A stretch of 64,000 bases of DNA from Jannaschia sp. Os4 (GCF_016820245.1 NZ_JAFCAR010000001.1:248001-312000), one strand, 5' to 3'; shown: positions 25,831 to 35,255, counted from the stretch's first letter. Notes: a model not told the origin generated them from the letters alone. Program-made: numbers and translations.

Positions 25831-27218
25831 GCCGCGACGCCCAGCCGGTCGTCTATAAGCGTCTCGAGCGCGTCGAGGTCGTTCTCGACCCGCGTGACCC
25901 GCTCGGGCCGGTCGTAGAGGTCGGCCATGCGGGGCGGCAGCGGCGGGCGGATTCCCGTGGCGGCCTCGACGGCGTCGGGGAACTTGGCCGGGTGCGCGGT
26001 GGCCAGCGTGACCATCGGCGCGGCGCCCAGATGCTGCTGCGCCACGTGCCAGCCCACGGCGGTATGGGGGCAGAGCAGCTCGCCCGTCGTGTCGAGCGCG
26101 GCCTTGATCGCAGCCGAGGTCTCCTCCTCCGAGGCGCGGCCCGAGGCGTAGGTCTCGCGCAGCGCCTCCAGCGCGCCCTGCGAAACCGCAAACCCCCCAG
26201 CCTTTTGTTCCGCCATCAACTGCCGGATCGCGGCGCCGTCGCCGCCATAGGCGAGGTGCAGCGCGCGCTCGAAGTTGGACGACACCTGGATGTCCATCGA
26301 CGGCGAGATGGTCGGGAACACCTCCCCCAGCCGGTGCTCGCCCGTCGCCAGCGTCCGGTGCAGGATGTCGTTGCGGTTCGTCGCCACCACCAGCGTCTCG
26401 ATGGGCAGTCCCATCCGTTTGGCGATGTGGCCCGCGAAGACGTCGCCGAAGTTGCCCGTGGGCACGGCGAAGGAGATGCTGCGGTGCGGCGCGCCCAGCG
26501 CCGTCGCGGCGGTGAAGTAGTAGACCACCTGCGCCAGCACGCGGGCGAAGTTGATCGAGTTCACCCCCGCAAGCCGCACCCGGTCGCGGAAGGCGAGGTC
26601 GTTGAACATGTCCTTCACGCGCGCTTGGCAGTCGTCGAAATGACCCGTGACGGCCAGCGCGTGGACGTTGTCAGCGGCAGGCGTCGTCATCTGGCGGCGC
26701 TGCACCTCGGACACGCGGCCATGCGGGTAGAGGATGAAGACGTCCGTCCCCGGCTGGCCCGCGAAGGCCTCGATCGCCGCGGATCCCGTGTCGCCGGAGG
26801 TGGCGCCGACGATGGTCACCCGCTCGCCCCGGCGGGCGAGGGACTTGGCGAACATGCGGCCGATCAGCTGCATGGCGAAGTCCTTGAAGGCCAAGGTCGG
26901 TCCGTGGAACAGCTCGCACAGGAAGTGGTCCGGCCCGATCTGGCGCAGGGGCGCGCGGGCGGGGTGGCCGAAGCCCGCGTAGGCGTCGCGCACCATTTCG
27001 GCCAGCTCGTCCTCGGAGAAGGCGTCGGCCACGAAGGGGGCCATGACGCGGACGGCCACCTCCTCGTAGGGCTTGCCCGCCAGCGCCGCGATCTCGTCGT
27101 GCGCCATCACCGGCACATCGGCGGGCACGTAGAGGCCGCCGTCGCGGGCGAGCCCGGTCAGCATCGTGTCCTCGAAGCCCAGGTCGGGGGCCTCGCCGCG
27201 GGTGGAGACGTAGCGCAT
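25827..27218 (-). CDS. thrC: threonine synthase
   Basis: 463 residues, the length of the bacterial/fungal-type enzyme. It begins MRYVSTRGEAPDLGFED, and the pyridoxal-phosphate lysine is K112 in FHGPTLAFKDFAMQ. GATSGDTGSAA and VPTGNFGDVFAG bind cofactor phosphate and substrate. It converts O-phosphohomoserine to threonine. It sits between surf1 and the M16 gene on the same strand with short gaps or overlaps, so it may be co-transcribed with the oxidase genes. Confidence 0.97.
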   Translation of the reverse strand: MRYVSTRGEAPDLGFEDTMLTGLARDGGLYVPADVPVMAHDEIAALAGKPYEEVAVRVMAPFVADAFSEDELAEMVRDAYAGFGHPARAPLRQIGPDHFLCELFHGPTLAFKDFAMQLIGRMFAKSLARRGERVTIVGATSGDTGSAAIEAFAGQPGTDVFILYPHGRVSEVQRRQMTTPAADNVHALAVTGHFDDCQARVKDMFNDLAFRDRVRLAGVNSINFARVLAQVVYYFTAATALGAPHRSISFAVPTGNFGDVFAGHIAKRMGLPIETLVVATNRNDILHRTLATGEHRLGEVFPTISPSMDIQVSSNFERALHLAYGGDGAAIRQLMAEQKAGGFAVSQGALEALRETYASGRASEEETSAAIKAALDTTGELLCPHTAVGWHVAQQHLGAAPMVTLATAHPAKFPDAVEAATGIRPPLPPRMADLYDRPERVTRVENDLDALETLIDDRLGVAA

Positions 27219-27227
27219 GTCGGTCCT

Positions 27228-27845
27228 TCAGGAGGTGCGGCGCCTGATACGCCACACCCAGTAGAGTGTCATCCCCACCCAGACGAGGGCGAGGCCGAAC
27301 CACTGGATCGCGTAGCCCATGTGGTTGTCGGGGATGCCCTCGGCCGAGACGGGGATGGGCGTGAAGGCGGTTGCGGGCGTCACCTCGCGGGCGACGAGCA
27401 CGGGGGTCGAGAGCGCGGCGCGTCCGTCCTCGGGCCAGTCGAGGTTGCCCTCGACCCGCAGGACGGTGCCCGGCGGCGGCGCGTCCTGCGCGGCGGCGGC
27501 GGGGTCGGTGCCGGGTGCCCAACTCCGGACGCCGAGGTCGAGCGGGATGGACGCCGCGCCGACGCGCAGCGGCACCACCGCGCGCACCCCCGCGCCGAAG
27601 CCGCGCCACGTGTCGAACACCGCGATGGCGGGGCCGTCCACCACGCCCTCGACCGCGACCGGCAGGTAGAGATCCGCCGGGCTGCGCGGCGCGGGGGGCA
27701 GATCGACCGGCGCCTCGGTGAGCCGGGCCTCGATGGCGGCGAGGGTCGCGTCCTTCTCGGCCGCGCGGCCGAGTTGCCAGATGCCGAGCGACACGAGGAC
27801 CGCGGCCCCGGCGAGGCCGAGGATCAGGGGGAAGATCAGGCGCAT
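27228..27845 (-). CDS. SURF1 family cytochrome oxidase assembly protein
   Basis: 205 residues with a membrane span at each end (residues 3-22, LIFPLILGLAGAAVLVSLGI, and about 180-200, WFGLALVWVGMTLYWVW). The SURF1 features LGIWQLGR, near the first span, and NHMGYAIQWFGLAL, at the second, are present. SURF1 helps put haem a into subunit I of aa3 oxidases. The start at ATG 27845 gives the transmembrane N-terminus directly. It belongs to the leftward oxidase cluster. Confidence 0.92.
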   Translation of the reverse strand: MRLIFPLILGLAGAAVLVSLGIWQLGRAAEKDATLAAIEARLTEAPVDLPPAPRSPADLYLPVAVEGVVDGPAIAVFDTWRGFGAGVRAVVPLRVGAASIPLDLGVRSWAPGTDPAAAAQDAPPPGTVLRVEGNLDWPEDGRAALSTPVLVAREVTPATAFTPIPVSAEGIPDNHMGYAIQWFGLALVWVGMTLYWVWRIRRRTS

Positions 27846-27927
27846 CGCGCTCCCTTCATGCGAAGCGGCGCCCGCAGGCGCCGCCAAGCCTCGACGCGGA
27901 GGCCCGCGCAGTCCCGTGGGCGGGCGC

Positions 27928-28740
27928 TCAGCCGCCCCAGACGTAGACGGCGGCGAAGAGGAACAGCCAGACGACGTCGACGAAGTGCCAGTACCACGCG
28001 GCGGCCTCGAAGCCGATGTGCTTCTCGGGGGTGAAGTGCCCCTGCTGCAGCCGCCAGAGGCATACCGCGAGGAAGACCGTCCCGATGATGACGTGCGCCC
28101 CGTGGAAGCCCGTCGCCATGAAGAAGTTCGCCCCGTAGATGTTGCCGCCGAAGCCGAAGGCCGCGTGGCTGTACTCGTAGGCTTGGAAGCCGGTGAAGAT
28201 CACGCCGAGCACGATGGCGAGGATCAGGCCCCACTTCATGTCCGAGCGGTTGTCCTCGTGCACGAGCGCGTGGTGCGCCCACGTGGCCGCCGCGCCCGAG
28301 CAGAGCAGGATCAGCGTGTTGATCAGCGGCAGGTGCCACGGGTCGAAGGTCTCGATGCCGGCGGGGGGCCAGACGCCGTCCACCATCGGGGCCTCGGGGC
28401 CCATCGGGTAGATGGCGTGCTTGAAGAACGACCAGAACCACGCCGCGAAGAACATCACCTCGGACATGATGAAGAAGATGAAGCCGTAGCGCAGGCCGAT
28501 GCGGACGACGGGCGTGTGGTCGCCCGCGTTCGATTCGCGGATCACGTCGGCCCACCAGACCACCATCACCGCGAGGACGCCGACGAAGCCCGCGAGGAAC
28601 AGCCACGGATGGTTGTTCTCGACGTTGGGCGACATCCAGATGACGCCGCCGACGAGCATGAAGAAGGCCGCGACGGCGCCGAGGAACGGCCAGACCGAGG
28701 GCGGGATGATGTGATAGTCGTGGTTCTTGGCGTGCGCCAT
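27928..28740 (-). CDS. ctaE: cytochrome c oxidase subunit III
   Basis: 270 residues with seven hydrophobic segments. Signatures include [17 protein letters not shown] at the start, [17 protein letters not shown] (conserved glutamate in the membrane), [11 protein letters not shown] and [15 protein letters not shown] at the C-terminus. It is the third core subunit of aa3 oxidase. The gene order ctaC-ctaB-small gene-ctaG-ctaE-surf1 is standard for Rhodobacterales and Paracoccus. Subunit I is encoded elsewhere. Confidence 0.97.
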   Translation of the reverse strand: MAHAKNHDYHIIPPSVWPFLGAVAAFFMLVGGVIWMSPNVENNHPWLFLAGFVGVLAVMVVWWADVIRESNAGDHTPVVRIGLRYGFIFFIMSEVMFFAAWFWSFFKHAIYPMGPEAPMVDGVWPPAGIETFDPWHLPLINTLILLCSGAAATWAHHALVHEDNRSDMKWGLILAIVLGVIFTGFQAYEYSHAAFGFGGNIYGANFFMATGFHGAHVIIGTVFLAVCLWRLQQGHFTPEKHIGFEAAAWYWHFVDVVWLFLFAAVYVWGG

Positions 28741-28750
28741 GGTCGGTCCC

Positions 28751-29350
28751 TCAGTTGGTCTCGGGGTCGGCGCGCCCGGGGGTCGGGTAGGCCGCCGCGT
28801 ATTCGTCCGGCATGTCCATCACGTGGAACGTGTAGGACAGGGTGATCTCGGGCATCCACTTGGTCTCGGGGTCGTCCACGACCTCCGGGTCCACGTAGAA
28901 GGTGACGGGCATGGTGACCGACTCGCCGGGCTGGAGCACCTGCTCCTCGAAGCAGAAGCAGTCGATCTTCACGAAGTGCGCCCCCGCCGCGAAGGGCGCG
29001 ACGTTGTAGGAGGCCGTGCCCGCGACGGGCCGGTCTGTCGGGTTCGTCGCCTCGTAGAAGGCGAGGTGGGTCTCGCCGATGCGAACCTCCATCTCGCGCT
29101 GGACGGGCTTGAACTCCCACGGCATCCCGCGCTCCCGCGAGGCGTCGAAGCGGACCTTGATCGTCCGGTCGAGGATCTCGGGCGCGCCGCCGTCGGCCAC
29201 CTGCGTGGTGCCGCCGTAGCCCGTCACCCGGCAGAACAGGTCGTAGAGCGGCACCGACGCCCAGCCGAGCGAGCCCATGCCCACCACCACGGCCACCGCG
29301 CCCGCGACGACGCGCTGGTTGTCCGTCAGGCTGCGCCACCACCGCGTCAT
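28751..29350 (-). CDS. ctaG: cytochrome oxidase copper chaperone CtaG (Cox11)
   Basis: 199 residues. One membrane span lies at residues 15-37, followed by a periplasmic domain with the copper-binding CFCF motif (C131, C133) and C40 near the membrane ([13 protein letters not shown]). Cox11 delivers copper to the CuB centre of subunit I. Its ATG overlaps the stop of the small upstream gene (ATGA), and ctaE follows after ten bases. Confidence 0.96.
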   Translation of the reverse strand: MTRWWRSLTDNQRVVAGAVAVVVGMGSLGWASVPLYDLFCRVTGYGGTTQVADGGAPEILDRTIKVRFDASRERGMPWEFKPVQREMEVRIGETHLAFYEATNPTDRPVAGTASYNVAPFAAGAHFVKIDCFCFEEQVLQPGESVTMPVTFYVDPEVVDDPETKWMPEITLSYTFHVMDMPDEYAAAYPTPGRADPETN

Positions 29351-29556
29351 CCGTCCGTCCCCTCGTCCGCCTCGATGGCCAGCTGCGGGCGCACCACGTG
29401 GTCGAACGCCTCCGAGAAGCCGCCGGTGCGGACCTTCACCACCGTCAGCGCGAACACCACGACGATCATGCCCAGCAGCGCGGCGAGCACACCCATGTTC
29501 CGGCCCTTGCGGCGGGTGTGTACCTCGTGGAGCGGCTCGATCCGCGGCGGGGCCAT
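29347..29556 (-). CDS. small oxidase-cluster membrane protein (CoxF-like)
   Basis: 69 residues. A basic N-terminus (EPLHEVHTRRKGRNMG) and one membrane span at residues 20-41 (VLAALLGMIVVVFALTVV). This is the short protein regularly found between ctaB and ctaG in Rhodobacterales, often called CoxF or annotated as a small assembly protein; its function is not established. It overlaps ctaG by four bases, and one base separates it from ctaB. Confidence 0.75.
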   Translation of the reverse strand: MAPPRIEPLHEVHTRRKGRNMGVLAALLGMIVVVFALTVVKVRTGGFSEAFDHVVRPQLAIEADEGTDG

Positions 29557-29557
29557 G

Positions 29558-30496
29558 TCACCAGCCTCCCATCGGGAGCAGCGCCTCGACGCCGATCACG
29601 GCGAAGTGGACGAGCACGTAGACCAGCGACCACTTGAACAGCGCCTTCTCGGCGGCATGGCCGTCCTCGTGCGAGGCCGCGTCGTCGCAACGCCACACGA
29701 TCCACGCGCGCTGCAGCCAGACGGCGTTCAGCACGGTGGCCACGGCGAGCGTCAGCGGCCCGCCGGCAGGGGACAGCGCGAAGGCCATGGAGACGGCGAC
29801 CGTGACGACCGCCCAGGCCATCGCCTGTCGCCGGGTCTCGTTCCGCCCCTTGGTCACGGTGAGCATCGGGATGCCGGCGGCGTGGTAGTCGGTCTTCACG
29901 AACAGCGCGAGCGCCCAGAAATGCGTGGGTTGCCACGCGAAGAGCAGGCCGAAGAGCAGCGCCGCCTCCCACGAGACGCCGCCCGTGGCGACCGCCCAGC
30001 CGATCACCGGAGGCAGGGCGCCCGCCGCGCCGCCGATCACCGTGTTCCACTCCGTCGTGCGCTTAAGCCACATGGAGTAGATCACGGCATAGAAGAAGAT
30101 GGTGAAGGCCAGCAGCCCGGCGGCGGCCCAGTTGGCCGCCAGCCCCAGCATCACCACCGAGAGGCCCGACAGCCCGAGGCCCACGGCCAGCGCGTCGTCG
30201 CGCGTCACCCGGCCCGCCGGGATCGGACGCTTGGCGGTGCGCTTCATCATCCCGTCGATGTCGTGGTCCACCCACATGTTGAGCGCGCCCGACGCCCCCG
30301 CGCCCAGCGCGATGAACAGTACCGCTATGGCGCCCAGCACCGGATGCACGCTGCCGGGCGCCGCCACGAGGCCCACGGCCGCCGTGAACACGCAAAGCGA
30401 CATCAGCCGCGGCTTCAGGAGCGCGACGTAGTCGCCGAAGGCCGCCTCGTCGGAGGCGGCCCCAGCGGGTGCGATATGCAGGGAGGCGTCGGTCAT
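29558..30496 (-). CDS. ctaB: protoheme IX farnesyltransferase (haem O synthase)
   Basis: 312 residues with about eight or nine membrane spans. The UbiA-type prenyl-binding motif NMWVDHDIDGMMKRT (two D-x2-3-D groups) and RPIPAG are clear, and the opening YVALLKPRLMSL is also typical. It adds a farnesyl chain to haem B, giving haem O for the aa3 oxidase. It lies between ctaC and the CoxF-like gene. Confidence 0.96.
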   Translation of the reverse strand: MTDASLHIAPAGAASDEAAFGDYVALLKPRLMSLCVFTAAVGLVAAPGSVHPVLGAIAVLFIALGAGASGALNMWVDHDIDGMMKRTAKRPIPAGRVTRDDALAVGLGLSGLSVVMLGLAANWAAAGLLAFTIFFYAVIYSMWLKRTTEWNTVIGGAAGALPPVIGWAVATGGVSWEAALLFGLLFAWQPTHFWALALFVKTDYHAAGIPMLTVTKGRNETRRQAMAWAVVTVAVSMAFALSPAGGPLTLAVATVLNAVWLQRAWIVWRCDDAASHEDGHAAEKALFKWSLVYVLVHFAVIGVEALLPMGGW

Positions 30497-30508
30497 GGGC
30501 CCGTCAGG

Positions 30509-31384
30509 TCACCACGCGGCGACCTCGCCGGCGCGGACCTCGTCGAGCCACGCGGCGTAGACCTCCTCGGAGACCACCTTCACGGTGATCGGCATGTAGG
30601 CGTGGGCGATGCCGCACAGCTCGGAGCACTGGCCGAAGTAGACACCCTCCTGCTCGGGGCGGAACCACAGCTGCGCGAGGCGGCCGGGGATGCCGTCCTG
30701 CTTCACGCCGAAGGCCGGGATCGTCCACGAGTGGATCACGTCGCCCGCCGTCACCTGCATGACGATGGTCTTGCCGACGGGCACAACGATGGAGGTGTCG
30801 GTGGCGAGCCGGAACGCGCTCTCGTCGTAGCCCAGCGCCGCGAGGTCGGCGAGCGCCTCCTCGGTCGGGCGGTGGTCGCCCGCGCCGATCATGTAGGAGG
30901 AGAACTGGATGTCCTCGTCGGGATACTCGTAGTCCCAGTACCACTGGTAGCCGGTGACCTTCACGACCACGTCGCCCTCGGGGATGCGCTGCTGGTCGAA
31001 CAGGACCGGCAGGGAGAACGCGCCGATGCCCACGAGGATCAGGATCGGCACCACCGTCCACGTCACCTCGAGCGGCGAGTTGTGGGTGAAGGTCGCGGGA
31101 TCCTGGTTCACCGAGCGGCGGTACTTCAGCACGACCCAGCCCAGCAGGCCCATGACGAAGAGCGTGATCAGCGTGATCACCACCAAGAGGCCGCCGTTCA
31201 GCGCGTGGATGTCGCGCGCCAGCGAGGTCGCGGCCGGCTGGAAGCCGATGCCGCCCGGCTGCGGCGCGCCGATCACCGGCAGGTCCTGCGGGATCACCGC
31301 CGACTGCGCGAGGGCCGCCGTGGAGAGCGTCGCCGAGGAGGTCAGGGCCGCGAGGCCCGCGAAGAATCGCGTCATAACTGTCAT
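30509..31384 (-). CDS. ctaC: cytochrome c oxidase subunit II
   Basis: 291 residues. A signal peptide of about 27 residues precedes two membrane helices ([37 protein letters not shown]). The CuA site is complete: C253 and C257 in CSELCGIAH, with H261 and M264. The aromatic electron-entry patch [10 protein letters not shown] is present. It takes electrons from cytochrome c. It is the first gene of the leftward oxidase cluster. ATG 31375 is a possible alternative start. Confidence 0.97.
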   Translation of the reverse strand: MTVMTRFFAGLAALTSSATLSTAALAQSAVIPQDLPVIGAPQPGGIGFQPAATSLARDIHALNGGLLVVITLITLFVMGLLGWVVLKYRRSVNQDPATFTHNSPLEVTWTVVPILILVGIGAFSLPVLFDQQRIPEGDVVVKVTGYQWYWDYEYPDEDIQFSSYMIGAGDHRPTEEALADLAALGYDESAFRLATDTSIVVPVGKTIVMQVTAGDVIHSWTIPAFGVKQDGIPGRLAQLWFRPEQEGVYFGQCSELCGIAHAYMPITVKVVSEEVYAAWLDEVRAGEVAAW

Positions 31385-31668
31385 CCCGTCTCGGGGGGCC
31401 TAGTTGGTGGGCGCTCCGCCCACGGGGTCGTCCGGCCCGCCGCGTTCGGGGCCTATCACCACAACGCGGGGGTCGCGCGCAAGGCCCGGCGGCTAGGCGT
31501 CGCACCCGGACGAGGGGTGCCGTGGCGGCGGTGCATACCATCGTGTGCCGCGGTTCGCCGTTGCTCCGCGGCCGGTTCCGCGCCACCGTCGGCCCCATGC
31601 CGCCCGCGCCCGACGACGCATCCCACGACCGGCCTGCCGGATGCGTCGCGCCGACGCGGATCCGACCG

Positions 31669-32394
31669 ATGCGCCCGCTCCTTCACGCCTCCGCGCTCCT
31701 CGCTCTCGCCGTCCTGACCCAGATCGGGGCATTGGCATGGCTCCTCGCCCTGCCCCCGTGCCGCCGGCCCCTCGCCTTTGCCGCCACCGCGGCCGCGCTC
31801 TACGCCGGCCTCGTCGCCTTCGCCCCGCTCGCCTCCCCGCGCGAGCGGCTGGGCTGCGGCGCCGGGGACGGGCTGGCGACGCCCGCGCTCTACTGCGTCC
31901 TGCCGCGCACCTACGCCGACCCGGAGATGGCGGCCTTGATGCGCGACCTCGCCGGCCACATGGCCACCCGCAATCCGGGGCGCCCGCCGGTCCTGCTGGA
32001 CGCGGGGTTCCCGTTCCTCGACGGGATGCCGCTCCTGCCGCATCTCTCCCACGACGACGGCGAGAAGGCGGACCTCGCCCTGTGGTACGAGGGCGCGCGC
32101 CTCCGCTCGCCGTTGGGATACTTCGCCTTCGAGGACGGCCCGACGGACTGCCCCGCCGCGTGGCCGACGCTCCGCTGGGATCTCGACCTGCTGCAGCCGC
32201 TCTGGCGGGCGGCCCCGCTCGACGAGGCTGCCACGCGCGACGCGGTGGCATGGCTGCTCGACGACCCGCGGACCGGCAAGGTCCTGCTCGAGCCGCATCT
32301 GCAGCGCCGCCTCGGGCTGTCGCACCCGAAGCTGCGGTTCCAAGGCTGTCGCGCGGCGCGCCACGACGACCACATCCACGTGCAGCTCCGCTGA
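31669..32394 (+). CDS. membrane protein with LAS-type (MepA/M74-like) peptidase domain
   Basis: 241 residues. Two N-terminal hydrophobic helices (residues about 2-23, LLHASALLALAVLTQIGALAW, and 31-50) are followed by a periplasmic domain with H128-x6-D135 (SHDDGEKAD) and a C-terminal H232-x2-H235-x-H237 (HDDHIHVQL). This H/D/HxH layout is the zinc site of LAS peptidases, such as the murein endopeptidase MepA and D,D-carboxypeptidases. I infer a membrane-tethered cell-wall hydrolase. The start is uncertain; an ATG at 31597 would add 24 residues. The 284 bases upstream hold only the ctaC promoter region and GC-rich DNA. Confidence 0.6.
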   Translation: MRPLLHASALLALAVLTQIGALAWLLALPPCRRPLAFAATAAALYAGLVAFAPLASPRERLGCGAGDGLATPALYCVLPRTYADPEMAALMRDLAGHMATRNPGRPPVLLDAGFPFLDGMPLLPHLSHDDGEKADLALWYEGARLRSPLGYFAFEDGPTDCPAAWPTLRWDLDLLQPLWRAAPLDEAATRDAVAWLLDDPRTGKVLLEPHLQRRLGLSHPKLRFQGCRAARHDDHIHVQLR

Positions 32395-32448
32395 CATCCC
32401 GCCGCCGCCGCCCTATCTCCGGGGTGACCCAGCCCCGAGGCCGCCGAC

Positions 32449-33873
32449 ATGACCCAAGACGCCCCCTTCCGCCCGTTCGACACCCATCTCGACCGCGAGG
32501 CGGCGCTCGGCATCGTGCGTGACGCGCTCGCCGGGGGCGAGGACGGGGAGCTGTTCCTCGAGCGGCGGCGCTCCGAGGTGCTGGTGTTCGACGACGGGCG
32601 GCTGAGGACCGCCTCCTTCGACGCCTCCGAGGGGATGGGCCTGCGCGCCGTGCGCGGCGAGGCGGCGGGCTACGCCCACACGACCGAACTGTCCGAGAGC
32701 GCGCTGCGCCGCGCCGCCGAGACCGCGCGGCTCGCCGTGGGCGACGGCGGCGGGACCATGGCGCCCCCGCCGCCGGGCACCAACCGCCGCCTCTACGGCG
32801 ATGCGGACCCCGTGGCGGGCCGCCCCTTCGGCCTGAAGGTCGAGACGCTGCGTGAGATCGACGACTTCCTGCGCACGCTCGACCCGCGCGTGGTGCAGGT
32901 GACGGCCTCGATGGCCGCAAGCCTGCAGGAGATCGAGATCCTGCGGCCCGAGGGCGCGGAGCTGCGCGACGCGCGCCCGATGACCCGCCTCAACGTCTCG
33001 GTCATCGTCGAGCGCGACGGGCGCCGCGAGAGCGGCTCGGCCGGCGGCGGCGGGCGCGTCGGCCTCGACGGGCTGATGGAGCGCGACCACTGGGAGAGCG
33101 TGGCCCGCGAGGCGCTGCGCGTCGCCACCGTCAACCTCGACTCCGTCCCCGCCCCGGCGGGCGTCATGGACGTCGTCCTCGGGCCCGGCTGGCCCGGCAT
33201 CCTGCTGCACGAGGCGGTGGGACATGGGCTGGAGGGCGACTTCAACCGCAAGGGCCAGTCGGCCTTCGCGGGCCTCATGGGCCAGCGGGTCGCCGCCCCC
33301 GGCGTCACCGTGCTGGACGACGGCACGATCCCCGACCGGCGCGGCAGCGTGACGATCGACGACGAGGGCACGCCGTCGTCGGCCACGATGCTGATCGAGG
33401 ACGGCATCCTCGTAGGCTACATGCAGGACCGCCAGTCCGCCCGCCTGATGGGGGTCGAGCCCACGGGCAACGGGCGCCGCGAGAGCCACGCCCACGCGCC
33501 GATGACGCGGATGACGAACACCTACATGCTCGGCGGGGACGCGGACCCGGAGGACATCCTCGCGGGCCTGAAGGACGGCCTCTACGCCGTGGGCTTCGGC
33601 GGCGGGCAGGTCGACATCACCAATGGCAAGTTCGTGTTCTCCTGCACGGAGGCCTACCGCGTGCAGGACGGCGTCGTCGGCGCGCCGGTCAAGGGCGCGA
33701 CCCTGATCGGCGACGGCGCGACCGCGATGACGCAGGTGCGCGGGATCGGCAACGACATGGCGCTGGACCCCGGCATGGGGAACTGCGGCAAGGCGGGGCA
33801 ATGGGTGCCCGTGGGCGTGGGCCAGCCCACGCTGATGATCGGCGGGCTGACGGTGGGCGGCTCGGCGGCGTGA
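32449..33873 (+). CDS. tldD: metalloprotease TldD
   Basis: 474 residues. The zinc motif HEAVGHGLEGD begins at H254, and the TldD/PmbA features GMGLRAVRGEAAGYAHT and GGGQVDITNGKFVF are present. The closing CGKAGQWVPVGVGQPTLMI is highly conserved. TldD and TldE form a heterodimer that trims unfolded peptides and matures microcins; no tldE is in this window. The start has a spaced GAGG-type site upstream. Confidence 0.95.
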   Translation: MTQDAPFRPFDTHLDREAALGIVRDALAGGEDGELFLERRRSEVLVFDDGRLRTASFDASEGMGLRAVRGEAAGYAHTTELSESALRRAAETARLAVGDGGGTMAPPPPGTNRRLYGDADPVAGRPFGLKVETLREIDDFLRTLDPRVVQVTASMAASLQEIEILRPEGAELRDARPMTRLNVSVIVERDGRRESGSAGGGGRVGLDGLMERDHWESVAREALRVATVNLDSVPAPAGVMDVVLGPGWPGILLHEAVGHGLEGDFNRKGQSAFAGLMGQRVAAPGVTVLDDGTIPDRRGSVTIDDEGTPSSATMLIEDGILVGYMQDRQSARLMGVEPTGNGRRESHAHAPMTRMTNTYMLGGDADPEDILAGLKDGLYAVGFGGGQVDITNGKFVFSCTEAYRVQDGVVGAPVKGATLIGDGATAMTQVRGIGNDMALDPGMGNCGKAGQWVPVGVGQPTLMIGGLTVGGSAA

Positions 33874-33895
33874 TGCCACCGCCCCGGCGCGTCCG

Positions 33896-33910
33896 TTAAC
33901 CTCCCGTTGG
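33896..33910 (+). promoter_or_regulatory. CtrA-like box upstream of dprA
   Basis: TTAA-CCTCCCG-TTGG, 25 bases before the dprA start. One half-site is perfect and the second matches two of four bases. dprA and other DNA-uptake genes belong to the CtrA regulon in Rhodobacter capsulatus, so the location is meaningful even though the match is imperfect. Confidence 0.4.
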
Positions 33911-33935
33911 GATTCGGGGCGCTAGCCCTCGGGTC

Positions 33936-35126
33936 ATGTTCGACCTGTCCGAGCCGCCCCCCTTCCACCTCGCCGAGGCGCCCGCCGCGTTCGCTCCCGC
34001 GGCGGCCCCCGACGCGGGGGAGCGCATGGCCCGCCTCCGCCTGGCCCGCTCCCGGCGGGTCGGCCCCGCGACCTACCGCCGCCTCATGGCCGAGCACGGG
34101 GACGCCGCCGCCGCGCTGGCCGCCCTGCCCCGGATCGCCGCGCAGGCGGGCGCCGACGACTACGAGGTCCATCCGGAGAGGGCCGCCCGCGCCGAGGGCC
34201 GCGCCGCCCGCGCGGTGGGCGCGCGCCTCCTCACGCTGGGCGATCCCGACTACCCGGCACGCCTTGCCGAGGTGGCCGACGCGCCGCCCGTCCTGTGGTG
34301 CATTGGCGACCCTGCCCGTCTCGCGGCGCCCTGCGTCTCCGTCGTGGGCACCCGCAACGCCTCGTCCCTCGGGCTCCGCATGGCCCGCGCCCTCGGGCGC
34401 GACCTGGCGGAGGCGGGGGTGACGGTCGTCTCGGGCCTCGCGCGGGGCGTCGACGCCGGCGCGCACGCCGCCGCCCTCCAAGCCGCCGCGCGCACCGGCA
34501 CCGGCGGCACCGCGGCCGTGCACGCGGGCGGCCTCGACCGCCCCTACCCGCCCGAGAACGTGGACCTCGCCACCCGCATCGCCGCAGAAAGCGTGGCCCT
34601 GTCCGAGCGACCCTTCGGCCTCCATCCCGTCGCGCGCGACTTCCCCCGCCGCAACCGCATCGTCTCGGGCCTGTCCCGCGTCGTGGTGGTGGTCGAGGCG
34701 GCGGCGCGCTCCGGCTCGATGATCACCGCGGGCGACGCGCTCGACCAAGGCCGCGAGGTCGCGGCCGTCCCCGGCCATCCGCTCGACGCCCGCGCCTCGG
34801 GCTGCAACCTGCTCCTGCGCGACGGCGCGACCCTCGTGCGCGGGGCGGACGACGTGCTCGACGTGCTGGAGCAGGCGATGCGCGCCGCCGCCGACGACGC
34901 CTCCGCCCCGGCCGCGGCCCCTCCCCCCGCGCCGCCCTTCGAGGCGGTCCCCGCCGCCGCCCTCCTCGACCTGCTGGGCGAGGTCCCGGCCGAGGAGGAC
35001 GCGGTCATCGCCCAGCTCTGCGACGGCGGCGGCGCGGCGGCGGCGCAGGTGTCCGCCCTCATCTCCGCCCTCGAGCTCGAGGGCCGTCTCGCCCGCCGCC
35101 CCGGCGGCGGCCTCGTGCGGCTGTAG
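33936..35126 (+). CDS. dprA: DNA-processing protein DprA
   Basis: 396 residues: an N-terminal SAM-like region, a central Rossmann fold with SVVGTRNASSLGLRMA, VVSGLARGVDAGAHAAAL and FPRRNRIVSGLS, the motif SGSMITAGDALDQGREV, and a C-terminal winged-helix DML1-like domain (residues about 330-396). DprA binds incoming single-stranded DNA and loads RecA during natural transformation; in Rhodobacterales it is also needed to acquire DNA carried by gene transfer agents. A CtrA-like box lies just upstream. Confidence 0.95.
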   Translation: MFDLSEPPPFHLAEAPAAFAPAAAPDAGERMARLRLARSRRVGPATYRRLMAEHGDAAAALAALPRIAAQAGADDYEVHPERAARAEGRAARAVGARLLTLGDPDYPARLAEVADAPPVLWCIGDPARLAAPCVSVVGTRNASSLGLRMARALGRDLAEAGVTVVSGLARGVDAGAHAAALQAAARTGTGGTAAVHAGGLDRPYPPENVDLATRIAAESVALSERPFGLHPVARDFPRRNRIVSGLSRVVVVVEAAARSGSMITAGDALDQGREVAAVPGHPLDARASGCNLLLRDGATLVRGADDVLDVLEQAMRAAADDASAPAAAPPPAPPFEAVPAAALLDLLGEVPAEEDAVIAQLCDGGGAAAAQVSALISALELEGRLARRPGGGLVRL

Positions 35127-35199
35127 CGCGCGGCCGCCTTCGTCCCGCCGGGGATGCCTCTGGGTCGGGGGCGGCGCCCCGGTCCGCCGTCGTCAGGCC

Positions 35200-35238
35200 G
35201 CACGAGGGAGGCGCACGGGGGGTGCACACGGGGCGCCC
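35200..35238. repeat. G-rich GCAC repeat, second copy
   Basis: GCACGAGGGAG, GCGCACGGGG and GGTGCACACG in tandem, ending in GGGCGCCC. The last 18 bases match 14161-14178 at 16 positions. It lies in the dprA-topA gap, upstream of the candidate topA promoter. Confidence 0.5.
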
Positions 35239-35255
35239 GCCGGGTTTGCCCCCGG

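Noticed and set aside
27928-31384. Oxidase cluster lacking subunit I, considered as gene loss
   Set aside because: In Rhodobacterales and Paracoccus the subunit I gene is normally located elsewhere.
28727-31717. 996-residue rightward open frame across the cytochrome oxidase genes
   Set aside because: It is antisense to ctaG, ctaB and ctaC, whose motifs are unmistakable; histidine/arginine-rich shadow composition.
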